A DNA stretch of 64,000 nucleotides from Diatrype stigma (taxonomy: Eukaryota; Ascomycota; Sordariomycetes; Xylariales; Diatrypaceae): the NCBI GenBank assembly GCA_022225965.2, contig JAKJXP020000021.1:372001-436000 (forward strand). The letters are read 5' to 3'. The notes beneath the pieces were generated by a model. That model did no database searches. It was given only the letters and a program-made list of their open reading frames with translations, and had not been told where the DNA came from. Shown here one piece after another: positions 33,146 through 43,229 of the stretch; the stretch's first letter is position 1, and every line of letters starts with the position of its first letter. The position numbers and the translations under genes were made by a program.

Positions 33146-35095
33146 ATGGCTTCCCCAATCCCAGAGGGTCATCATGTAGGTGGTCCTAGCGAGTCACAAA
33201 GTCAGAATGAGTCCAGCACCAGGAATGACAAGCAAATGTTATCTCCCATGGAAATCGTACACGATACCCCGCACTACTCTGCTTTCTCCAGAACACAAAA
33301 GAAATGGATAATCTTGATCGCTGCTCTAGCAGGCTGGTTTTCCACTGCCAGCAGCTTCATTTACTTCCCCGCAATCCCCTTCCTTTCCAAGGATTTGCAT
33401 GTCTCCGTGGAGAATATTAACCTCACAGTCACTTCCTATCTGATTGCCTCCGGTATATTCCCGTCCATTACAGGAGCCGCAGCAGACAAATACGGTCGAC
33501 GCCCTATTTTCATCGCATCACTTGCTGTATATGGAGCTATCAACATTGGTCTTGCTACCCAAAGGTCATTTGCTGCATTAGTCACTTTGAGGATGCTCCA
33601 GAGTGCCGCAATATCCGGTAAGTCGCTCGGAATGGCCTCACTCAATGAGATACCTACTCATGAATCTAGGAACCTTCTCAATCGCTTATGGCGTGATCGG
33701 CGACCTGACCACACCGGCGGAAAGGGGAGGTTATACGGGTTTCATGTCTATCTTGTATTTATAGGCCTGTATCACCACTGCTGTGTTCCGTCTCTTCTAA
33801 CCTAGGAGGCAGCCTGAACACCCCGCCAAGTGTTGCTCCTTTGATCAGTGGGCTCCTGCTTATACGCTGGAGCTGGCCTTGCATATTCTGGTTCCTTACC
33901 ATCGCATCATTATCTGTCTGTTTGATCATGATTGTTTACATGCCAGAAACCTGCAGATTGGTAGTTGGTGATGGGAGCATCCCTGCAACGTGGAGCCATC
34001 GCCCGCTCCTTGCAACTTTGAAGCCCTCAATAAATTCTGACCAATCTTCGAAAACACGTGATAAAGGCAAAAATACAGCTATCAATCCTCTAGCAGCACT
34101 GTCACTGTTGAAGAATCGCGCAACACTTGTTGCGGTGGTCTCCTATGGGCTGTATTATACAATATACTCATGCTTGCAAGCCTCCCTTTCAAGCATATTC
34201 GTCGAAGTCTATGATGTATCCGGGCTCGTCGCTGGGGTGATATACATACCCTTCGGTGCTGCCTGTGCCATAGCTGCATTTCTAGCAGGTAGGTGAACGA
34301 CTTGGAGTAGATGGCCCCTTTTCTGTCTGACGCTAAGACACGGAAGGGAAAATAATTGATCACGATTATACCGTCGTCGCCGTGAAACAAGGAAGCGAGG
34401 CTTGTCGCCATAAGTTGGGCAGCCTCTCTGACATCTCTATCGAATATGCCCGCTTTAGAACAACCAAATATGCCATTCTTATATGTACACCACTCATTGT
34501 CGGATACGGCTGGGCTCTTCAATTCAAAATAGTAAGTAAAACGTGACCTTACTACGATGGGTAGCTGAACTGATATAATAGCATATCGCCATACCCCTGA
34601 TACTTCAGTTCTTCATTGGATTCACCAATCAAGTCCTCTTCACGGTATAACGCTGCAACTGTTCATATGACTAAACCTCGAGCTGACATGGATTAGTCTC
34701 TGAATACACTGCTCGTGGATTTCCACCCCGACCGATCCTCCTCGGTGCAGGCAGCAAACAACCTCGTTAGATGCGAACTCGCAGCTGCAGGTCTTGCGAT
34801 TCTAGATCTGATGCTCACACGGTTAGGGCCGGGCTGGTGTTTCGTGATCTTCGCATGCATCCACGGTGCGACCCTGCCTACGCTTTGGTTGTTGGAACGC
34901 CGTGGTCCTGCATGGAGGCTGTCACACGGGGGCATTCCGGACCAACAACAACTGCAATTATCACCAACTGCAGGATGTATTGGAATGCACCTCATCCCTT
35001 GCTGCAGGAAGTATTGGAATGCACTCCTGCCTAATATAGCCATTGGGGTTATAACAGCGGAAGCCGCGGAAGCTAGAAACAAGGATACGTACTGA
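33146..35095 (+). CDS. DHA1-type MFS transporter with C-terminus supplied by a gypsy LTR
   Basis: Drug:H+ antiporter-like (DHA1) membrane protein. Six exons: 33146-33617, 33670-33754, 33813-34288, 34347-34531, 34582-34644 and 34697-35095. The protein is 559 aa, with a soluble N-terminus and helices starting at WIILIAALAGWFS. Motif A is DKYGRRPIF, and a long central cytosolic loop (WSHRPLLATLKPS region) separates the two halves. The gypsy element interrupts codon 502. Residues 1-501 are native and 502-559 are read from the LTR until TAA/TGA-type stop at 35093-35095. Without the insertion the frame would run only eight more codons to TAG at 42383-42385 (509 aa). All 12 helices appear to precede the insertion, so a working transporter with a foreign tail is possible. 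The transcript end is probably also set by the LTR. Confidence 0.8.
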
Positions 35096-35245
35096 TACGT
35101 ACTTGCAAATTGCTGTATATAAATACTCCGTCGAATTCCCTTCGACGTCTCCTAGATCTCAGCTCTTCAGTACGCTCCTTGAGACCATACAAAATTATAA
35201 GCTGATTTGTTCTATACGTTCCAAGCCCTACAAGCCCTTGTCACA
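34920..35245 (+). repeat. Gypsy 5' LTR
   Basis: 326 bp. A TATATAAAT motif at 35115-35123 is the likely promoter TATA box. The segment 35188-35199 is complementary to the primer-binding site next to the LTR end, which would put the transcript start close to 35188 if the element self-primes. Confidence 0.93.
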
Positions 35246-35246
35246 A

Positions 35247-35258
35247 TATAATTTTGTA
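35247..35258 (+). other. Self-complementary primer-binding site of the gypsy element
   Basis: TATAATTTTGTA starts two bases after the LTR end and is the exact reverse complement of TACAAAATTATA at 35188-35199 inside the LTR. In the Tf1/sushi group of chromoviruses the 5' end of the element's own RNA folds back and primes reverse transcription instead of a tRNA. The 12-nt match and position fit that mode; the RNA start is inferred. Confidence 0.7.
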
Positions 35259-35380
35259 CCCTCTCCAGGACACACACATTCACACTCCCATCAACACAGA
35301 CCACTACATCCTAAGCCCCAGACGCCACGTCTCTAGTGAGACTTGGTACTTCGTCTACTGTCGAAGGTACAATTACCCTC

Positions 35381-38302
35381 ATGACAACCCCCCAGTCCAA
35401 AGACCCTGTCGCCAGCCAACCGAAAAGTGAGGCAAGCATCCCCACTGCCAAGGATCAGAAGACCCAATCATCTGTGACTGCCAAGAAAGAGACCCCATCC
35501 ACTCAGTCATCCAAACAAGCCTCCAACCCTACTCCACCTTCTGCTGGCGACAAGGTCGCACCCAAGGAATCCTACCCTCAAACCTCTGCGCCTCCCAAGG
35601 TCCAGGCAGAGACCCCTGATACCAAACCCGAAGACTCTGAGGAAGAGTACGAATCCGAAGAAGAAGACGAAGAAGAAGAGGAAGACGAAGATAACTCGGA
35701 AGTAGAGGAAGTCCCTACTCATCCACCCCAGGAAGCACACTTACCCGGTGCCGACCCTGTAGTTACCCGGGAGCCGGCTGTAAACAGCCAGCTGCAGGCC
35801 AACCCTGATACCTCCCTGAGCACTGCAAACAGATTCCAGATACTCCAGGACCTTGACACGAGCCATCATACGTCCCCTGCTAGCCAAACACAAGACCAAC
35901 AGGAAATTCCATCGCCAAACGTGTCTCTTCCCTCTCCTACTACTTCTAATCTTCCAGACCATCTCCCTCAACAAGAACTTGTCCTAAAATTGATCGACAA
36001 GTTAGGGTCATCACATAAAAGAAACCCTTCTCTCACCAGATTCCCAGTCAAACCTACTATCCTTACCCAATCCACAGTGCCCGCCATGTCTACCCCTCCT
36101 ATGGATAACACGGCGCTCACCCTATATGAGCCACCTACCTATGATGTGGTTATGAGCGAGCCCGGGGACGAGCCCCCAATGTCCCAAGTCAGTGTTCGCA
36201 ACCCTCCGGAATGGCTGATCACCCTACACCACGACATCGGCCAGACCTATCATGACCTCGTCACGTTTGCCCAGCAAATTGAGAACCGCGATCAGGTCAC
36301 TGCCAAAAATATCGAAGAACAATACAACATTATGGCAGAGAACTATCGCTGGGTTCTTCAGCTCTACCGTGAAGGTCACCATGCCACCGAGGAACAGATC
36401 GCTAGGTTCCAAGGTGAAGTAGCTGAAGCCAGCTATCAGTTCTCCCAGAAGGTCTGGGGAACTATCGCCAAATTCGCTCGAGATGACGAAGCCCGACAGC
36501 AAGCCATCACGCGTCTCGAACAAATCGCCGACAGTCATCATCAGGCATTGCTTGAAATCGAAAGACGCATGCTTGAGACCCAGGCGTTCAAGTCGAACGT
36601 AGGCGAATGGGCAGCTCAGAAGGAAAGCCAAATCAACGACCTTCTCGCCCGAGAATATCTCGACCCGGCCAGTATCGACCGACAAACTCGCCGGCAAGTC
36701 GAAGAACTTCGGTCCTATACTCAGGACGCATTGGCAGAGTTCCAACGACAGCTCAGGTCTGACCCCCACGCCGTCATCGATGTGAACTCTGTCCTACAAC
36801 AAATTGGACAGCGTGCCGCGACACGTCCACCCTCCAGTCGTTTCGTCAGCCAACCCTCTTCGTCTCGAACCCCTGGCATCCCAGGAACCAGAGCTTCTGT
36901 GTCAAAATACTCTAGCTCTGAAGCCAGGATTAGGAACTCCCTCACCAACAGAGCACTCCAGACAGCCCAGGCCAAGAGAACGGCACAAGGTGCTCGTTGG
37001 CAGTTCGACACGTCGAGGGGATCACCCTTCATGTCTGGCGGAAACGGACTCGGAGGAACACCGCCGCCGCCTCCTCGGAACCCAGGCGCACCAGGCGACC
37101 CAGACTCTGACCCTGATGATGATGATGGATCAGACGATCAGAGAGGACCGCCACCGCCGCCGCCTGGAAGAGGACCTCCCCGAGGGTCTTCACGACGACC
37201 CCCGGATGAGCCTGAGTCAGGAAGATGGCAGGATAGACTTGTCCTAGCCTTGGAAAGACTCGGTCGCCCCGCTCCCGCTACTGTCAACCCGGTCCAGCTC
37301 AGCAAGCCTCAGACCTATGATGGGAAGGACTTGTCTAAGTTTAGACCTTGGTGGATCAAGGTGGAATCATACCTTGAGACATACGCGGAGAGTTTCCCCC
37401 AGGACTACCACCGCATTAACTGGGTTGGATCGCTGCTCACAGACAAAGCCCAAACTTGGCATCAGCAGCGTCTCAGCCAAGTTAGACGGGTAGGACTGAC
37501 GGACCGTTGGGATGGCTACGTCATAGCCATTACGGAACGGTTCAAGGACCCCTCAGAGAAGCATCGGAACGTCAAGAAGATGAAGAGCCTCACCTACCAA
37601 GGGGACACGGTTCAATATCTTACCGAGCTTCTCGACCTCAACGAAGTGGTCCAGTGGTCTGGAGTTACATTCCAGAACCACATTTCTCAGACCCTGCCCG
37701 ACGAAATCACCCGCCTAGTATATTCACGGCAAGGTGCGATGCCTGACTCGGACGAAGACTTCCTCGCCGCCATTCAGGAAGCAGGACAGATCTACGAAAA
37801 TATGCTGTCCAACCCAGGTATCTCGTCGGGAAAAGGAAGGCCCGATTCGACCTCGGAGCACTCGAAGTCGGGCCAAAACCACCAAGGCAAGGAAACTCGC
37901 TCCACTTCCGGCCAAAGTCGATCCTCAAAAAGCCAGCCCAAGGACCGACAGAAATCAGAGGCGAAGCCCAAACTCGACCCCAAAGACAAGAAGTGGCCCA
38001 ATATCATAGCCGCACTAAAGGGTATCGAGCAGGGAGACATCGACCAACGCAAGAAGGACAAGGTCTCGTGTTGGAGATGTGGTCGCGATAATCACCACAC
38101 CCTCGCCTGCTTCGCGAAGAAAGATGTCAAGGGCAAAGACTTGCCCAGCCCACCGGAAAAGATTTCCTCTGCCAAGCGCAAGCGAGATGACGATACGCCG
38201 GCCCCAAGCAGCGAGAAGAAACTCAAGATCGACGCTGCCCTTAGGGAACCCGACCATGCGCATCTCGTGACCGAGCTCGACGATTCCGACTCGGATTTTT
38301 AG
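35381..38302 (+). CDS. Gypsy Gag polyprotein, unusually long
   Basis: 973 aa from the first ATG (35381). Residues 1-85 are Ser/Pro/Lys-rich. A very acidic run of Glu/Asp follows at about 86-108, then a proline-rich linker. About residues 270-480 are charged and helix-forming, coiled-coil-like (HHATEEQIARFQGEV, LEQIADSHHQALLEIERR). A Pro/Gly stretch (PPPPPRNPGAPGDPD) comes before the capsid-like domain at about 640-830, which begins PQTYDGKDLSKFRPWWIKVE. A single zinc knuckle CWRCGRDNHHTLAC lies at 897-910, with a basic tail. Typical Gags of this group are less than half as long, so the first 600 residues are extra. Gag ends in TAG at 38300-38302; pol starts 104 bp downstream in another frame. 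Confidence 0.88.
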   Translation: MTTPQSKDPVASQPKSEASIPTAKDQKTQSSVTAKKETPSTQSSKQASNPTPPSAGDKVAPKESYPQTSAPPKVQAETPDTKPEDSEEEYESEEEDEEEEEDEDNSEVEEVPTHPPQEAHLPGADPVVTREPAVNSQLQANPDTSLSTANRFQILQDLDTSHHTSPASQTQDQQEIPSPNVSLPSPTTSNLPDHLPQQELVLKLIDKLGSSHKRNPSLTRFPVKPTILTQSTVPAMSTPPMDNTALTLYEPPTYDVVMSEPGDEPPMSQVSVRNPPEWLITLHHDIGQTYHDLVTFAQQIENRDQVTAKNIEEQYNIMAENYRWVLQLYREGHHATEEQIARFQGEVAEASYQFSQKVWGTIAKFARDDEARQQAITRLEQIADSHHQALLEIERRMLETQAFKSNVGEWAAQKESQINDLLAREYLDPASIDRQTRRQVEELRSYTQDALAEFQRQLRSDPHAVIDVNSVLQQIGQRAATRPPSSRFVSQPSSSRTPGIPGTRASVSKYSSSEARIRNSLTNRALQTAQAKRTAQGARWQFDTSRGSPFMSGGNGLGGTPPPPPRNPGAPGDPDSDPDDDDGSDDQRGPPPPPPGRGPPRGSSRRPPDEPESGRWQDRLVLALERLGRPAPATVNPVQLSKPQTYDGKDLSKFRPWWIKVESYLETYAESFPQDYHRINWVGSLLTDKAQTWHQQRLSQVRRVGLTDRWDGYVIAITERFKDPSEKHRNVKKMKSLTYQGDTVQYLTELLDLNEVVQWSGVTFQNHISQTLPDEITRLVYSRQGAMPDSDEDFLAAIQEAGQIYENMLSNPGISSGKGRPDSTSEHSKSGQNHQGKETRSTSGQSRSSKSQPKDRQKSEAKPKLDPKDKKWPNIIAALKGIEQGDIDQRKKDKVSCWRCGRDNHHTLACFAKKDVKGKDLPSPPEKISSAKRKRDDDTPAPSSEKKLKIDAALREPDHAHLVTELDDSDSDF

Positions 38303-38406
38303 AAGGCCCCCACGTCGCACCGCGTGGGATCTCATGGCCGATAGGTGACCCTCCCGCGAGACTCTCTGCGGTCAAGAGACGATCCAGCGACGACGACTCG
38401 GCAACA

Positions 38407-41400
38407 ATGAATAGGCAACTCAACAAGAACGATGATGAGGAATGGAGGCAGCTCTACCCTCCTACCTCTCCGGGTGCTAGGAAAAGGGCACGATCTGAAC
38501 CTAAGTCCGGCTCCAGACCTTTGGTCAAGATGACACTGATCTACAACCACTCCGAGCATCCTGTCAGAGTACTTCTAGACAGTGGCTGCTCGGTACCGGT
38601 CATGTCATTCTCTAAATGTCGACAATGGAAACTGCCCATCTTTAAACGAGATAAGATCAGGAAGATGATGTCCTTCGATGCCACCTGCGTGGAAAACGCT
38701 GGACGATATTACACCGATGCCTTAGTTCTTCGACACCAGGAGGATCATTTCTCCCGCCTGAACTTTGAGCTAAGCAGCATGGACGACGAGTGTGATATCA
38801 TCCTGCCCCACTGGTGGTTAGAGATGCATCAGCCCGCCAACTTCTTCGACAGCCCCGACAAGATCACGTTCCCTTCTGAGTTCTGTCGCAAGAACTGCAC
38901 CAGCCATGCCGTCATCAATCAAGTTGCCAGTCTATCAGATGACAAGAGACCAGACCCGTTGGAAGGAGTACCCGAGGAGTTCAGAGAATTTATACCCATC
39001 ATGACGAAGGAAGCAGGCCAGAGATTCCCTGATCATGAGCCATGGGACCACGCCATTGACTTGCAAGAAGGAAAGACACCCCCATGGGGACCTCTCTACG
39101 CAATGAGTGAGAAAGAACTCAGCGTGCTCAAACCCTGGCTAGAAGACATGCTCAACATGGGCCGAATCCGAAAGTCAACCTCCTCCTGTGCTTCTCCCTT
39201 CATGTTTGTCCCGAAACCGGACCCCAATGATCCTTTGAGACCCGTTGTCGACTATCGAGGCCTAAACGCCATTACCATTCCTGTTCGCTATCCAATCCCA
39301 CTCATCAACGAAATGCAAGCCCAGTTTCGCACCGCCAAATGGTTCACCAAGATTGACCTAAAGGCAGGCTTCAACCTGATCAGAATCAGGGAAGGCGACG
39401 AGTGGAAAACAGCATTCAGATGCAAGTATGGATTGTTCGAATACACCGTGATGCCCTTCGGTCTCATCAATGCACCAGCCACCTTCCAAGCCATGATGAA
39501 TAACATCTTCAGAGACCTTATCGATGCTGGTCTGATGGTATACATCGATGACTTACTCATTTATGCTGAAACCAAAGAACAGCATGATGAGTTAGTCAAG
39601 GAGGTCCTGCGCAGATTAACCAAGCACCACCTCGCTGTCGCTCCGCACAAATGCAAATGGGCGGTACACGAGGTCGAGTACCTTGGTTACATCATCGGTT
39701 GCAAAGGCATCTCCATGGCCCAGGACAAGGTGGAATGCATTGGTCGATGGGAACCTCCAAAGACCCTCAAGGAGTCCCAACAATTCATTGGTTTCGCAAA
39801 TTTCTATCGTCGCTTCATCAAGAACTTCTCCAACATCGCCAGACCCATCACCAGCGCCAACAAGGGGGATCCCAAGTTATGGAAGTGGACTGATGAGATG
39901 AACTATGCCTTCTACGATCTCAAGCATAAGTTCACTCAAGCACCTATCCTAGTCCACTTCGACCCCGAGAAGCAAGTCTATGTCGAGGCAGATGCTTCCG
40001 ACTTCGCGATCGGCGCAGTGATGTCCCAGAAGGATGATGAAGGAAGACTCCGACCAAGTTGCCTTTCACTCTCGCAAGCTCACGCCGGCAGAGATGAACT
40101 ACGAGATCCATGACAAAGAACTGCTAGCGATTGTCGACTCCTTCGACAAATGGAGACAATACCTCGAAGGAGCTAGACATCGTATTGAAGTCTTCTCTGA
40201 CCACCAAAACCTCGCCTACTTCACAACAGCCAAGGTGCTGAATAGACGACAGGCAAGGTGGGCTCAGCAGCTGTCCTCGTACTGGTTCATCATCAACTAC
40301 CGACCCGGCAGGCAAAATGAGAAGGCCGATATCCTCTCTCGACTAGATCAGTATCGGCCTAAGAAAGGGGGAGCTGAAGACCAGCCGATTACGTCGGTCT
40401 TGCAAGAGAAACATTTTTCGCACTCTACAGGACCTACGTTTGTGGCCTCAGCCTCGGTCATCTTGACCTCGCAAAGACTGTGCAGCGTCTCGACGCCCAA
40501 ATGGCACCCCGAATTCATAGACAGAGTCAAGTCCTCAGCCAAAAAGGACCCCATGTACATGGAGAAAATGGCATCACCAGACAAAGACATTGAGATCAGA
40601 GACGAGTTGCTGTATCGCAAGGGAAGACTTTGGGTCCCCTCCGAACTCCAACAGGAGGTCATGAGATCCGAACATGATACCCTGATCGCAGGACATATGG
40701 GTGTAGACAAAACGCTAGAACTCATTACACGGAACTTCTGGTGGCCAGACCTAGAGTCATCAGTCCGAGAGTTTGTCAGCGGCTGTCACGATTGTCAGCA
40801 GAACAAGGTTCTCAGACACGCACCCTATGGTCCACTGCAGCCCATGGAACTACACTATCACCCATGGCACACGATCGCTATGGATTTCATCACTGACCTC
40901 CCTCTCTCCAATGGATGCGACTCGATATGGGTCATAGTAGATCCCTTCACCAAGATGGCTCATTTCATACCCCTCAAGGTGGGAGAGAAGACTGCTGCGG
41001 ACCTCATCAGAATCTTTGCGAGATCCTATTGGAAATTGCATGGAGTACCCCTCGACATCATCTCGGACAGGGACTCCAGGTTCACTGCACATCTCTGGCG
41101 CGACTTCCTCAAGCTAGTAGGAATCAAGTCACGCATGAGTACAGCCTTCCACCCACAGACGGATGGTCAAACTGAGAGACTGAATCAAACCCTTGAAGTT
41201 TACCTCAGAGCCTTCGTCAACTACGAAATGTCCAACTGGGAAGATCTACTGCCCACGGCCGAGTTCGCATACAACAATGCCAAGTCAGCCTCCACACACA
41301 TGACTCCTTTCTACGCCAACTATGGCTACCACCCTGCAGCACACAACCCACCGCTGGGCTCCTCTCGCAACCCAGGTAGTCAAATGTACGCGCACTGGAT

Positions 41401-42013
41401 GACCCAGGTACATGAAGACGCCCAGAAACACCTGGAGAAAAGCAGAGAGAGGATGAAGCACTGGGCCGACAAGAGACGGAAGGAGGTACCCTCTCTGAAG
41501 GAGGGACAGTTGGTCATGCTTAATGGTAAGAACATCAAGACGAAGCGCCCCGCCAAGAAGCTGGACAGGAAAATGTGGGGACCATACAAGATCCAGAAGG
41601 TGATTTCCCCTACCGCTGTCAGACTCACGTTACCCAAGAGTTGGAGAATCCACAACACGTTCCATGTATCGCTCATTGAACCATACCGCGCTGGCAATCA
41701 GGCACCGCCTGACCCTGACCAGGTCCTGCGGGATGCTGTACCAATTGAGGCAGACGAATACCAAGTGGACAAGGTAATGGACTCCCTAGAAACTCAAGGA
41801 CACGTGAAGTATCTGGTGAAGTGGGAGAACTATCCTGCCAAGAAACACTGGACTTGGGAACCATATGACCACTTCGATAGCGAGGGTGCTAAGCAAGCTG
41901 TTCTGCTGTTTCACCAACAGCACCCAGGCAAGCCAACTGATCCACGGGTATCGATGATTCTGTCCTCTACACTATCTCCGACTCAGGCCTCGTCGCTCAG
42001 GGACGAGCTTTGA
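38407..42013 (+). pseudogene. Gypsy Pol (protease, RT, RNase H, integrase, chromodomain), split by one frame change
   Basis: Frame 1 runs from 38407 to 40113, and the same protein continues in frame 2 to 42013. Protease has LLDSGCSVPV (residues near 57). Reverse transcriptase has VVDYRGLN, and the catalytic box YIDD at residues 379-382. RNase H starts VEADASDFAIGA. Right after this the similarity passes to the other frame within about 20 codons, at an extra base near 40056 in an A pair; this would truncate Pol in RNase H. Integrase follows with the HHCC region ([10 protein letters not shown], then GCHDCQQNK) and core residues in [15 protein letters not shown] and [11 protein letters not shown] chromodomain ends the protein (YLVKWENYP, then TWEPYDHF). 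All other motifs look intact, so this copy failed recently or the base is a sequencing error. Confidence 0.88.
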
Positions 42014-42028
42014 GAAGAGGAGAGGTGG
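42012..42028 (+). other. Gypsy polypurine tract
   Basis: GAGAAGAGGAGAGGTGG lies directly before the 3' LTR, the place where plus-strand synthesis is primed. Only one pyrimidine interrupts the run. Confidence 0.8.
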
Positions 42029-42354
42029 TGTCACACGGGGGCATTCCGGACCAACAACAACTGCAATTATCACCAACTGCAGGATGTATTGGAATGCACC
42101 TCATCCCTTGCTGCAGGAAGTATTGGAATGCACTCCTGCCTAATATAGCCATTGGGGTTATAACAGCGGAAGCCGCGGAAGCTAGAAACAAGGATACGTA
42201 CTGATACGTACTTGCAAATTGCTGTATATAAATACTCCGTCGAATTCCCTTCGACGTCTCCTAGATCTCAGCTCTTCAGTACGCTCCTTGAGACCATACA
42301 AAATTATAAGCTGATTTGTTCTATACGTTCCAAGCCCTACAAGCCCTTGTCACA
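42029..42354 (+). repeat. Gypsy 3' LTR
   Basis: 326 bp, no difference seen from the 5' LTR. Its TATA box (about 42224-42232) points towards the chitinase gene, so outward transcription from this LTR is possible. Confidence 0.93.
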
Positions 42355-43229
42355 GAGGCAGCAGGGACTTTCAAAGGCGACGTAGGCTCTGTCTTTACCT
42401 TCTTGATGAGTCAGTATCAGGTAGTATTATGGAAAACTACTGTATGAAAGCAGGTCGCTGATTCGGAGGCATGCTGCCTATAGAGGAGGTGGTATTGCGT
42501 ACTCATGCAGAAAAAGAAAATAAGAAACGTCTCGGCACGGCACATTGGGAGAAAGATCTCGCCCGACTGATAAATCGGCAGGGACCTGCATGAGCACGCA
42601 ATAACGATCTTTCGCGGGGACCAACCACGGGAGTTCCTGATATTGCCCGCCTGAATTTAACCGATGGATCCTGCAATGCCCCCCTTTTTGGTCAACGTGG
42701 CCTGACCACTTTTAACATTTGTCTTCTCTGAACTATAAACTGGATGGCTACCACAGTCGCAATATTCTCTCTATGGTGGATAATCTGGAGAAGCTCAGTA
42801 GGAGTTCGGCCGTGATGCTGGCCCTCGGCCAGACCCGGCGTTTTGCTCAGGCTAAAACCACAAGGTGGCATCGCTGCAAAGAGCTCTGCAGACTTCCTTG
42901 AAATGGTGTCAATGGCGCGTACTATGATGAGAGCTCATAGGTTAAGAGGAAATGCACACCATATTCCGCAACGGCGCAACGTTGTTCTCGTGCCGTGCAA
43001 GCCGCAAATACCTGAAGTTATATTACACTCCTCGCCGCACTGGATACTTTAATGGCTCGGTACAGTATAAAGTGATTTCTACCGATTAATTCCATGCCTT
43101 CCCGTGAGAGACAGTTGCCCTGAATATCCTCCCCTTGGCTCTCACAATGTGTTACGTGGACCAGGTGGATCGTACTGCGCAAGACTATTGACGTGATATA
43201 CTGCATTAAATCCGAGCATGCGATCATTC
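42355..43229. other. Displaced transporter 3' end and chitinase upstream region
   Basis: 42355-42385 holds the second GAGGC and the last native codons of the DHA1 transporter with their TAG stop, now cut off by the retroelement. The rest has no gene and should contain the transporter's old 3' end and the promoter of the GH18 gene. Confidence 0.6.

Larger units (their letters stand above)
34920..42354 (+). mobile_element. Ty3/gypsy chromovirus-type LTR retrotransposon
   Basis: A 7,435-bp element with 326-bp LTRs at 34920-35245 and 42029-42354 that look identical throughout, starting TGTCACACGG and ending CCCTTGTCACA. The 5-bp duplication GAGGC flanks it (34915-34919 and 42355-42359). It has a long gag ORF, then protease, reverse transcriptase, RNase H, integrase and a chromodomain, the order of chromoviruses. 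Codon use is GC-balanced and there is no RIP-like damage. A one-base frame change near 40056 splits pol. Identical LTRs point to a recent insertion. It lies in the last codons of the DHA1 transporter gene and 876 bp before the chitinase start. Confidence 0.95.

Noticed and set aside
33755..33812. Acceptor TAG/GAGGC at 33804 for the second intron of the DHA1 transporter
   Set aside because: That acceptor puts exon 3 out of frame; using the AG at 33811-33812 restores the frame and a normal helix sequence.
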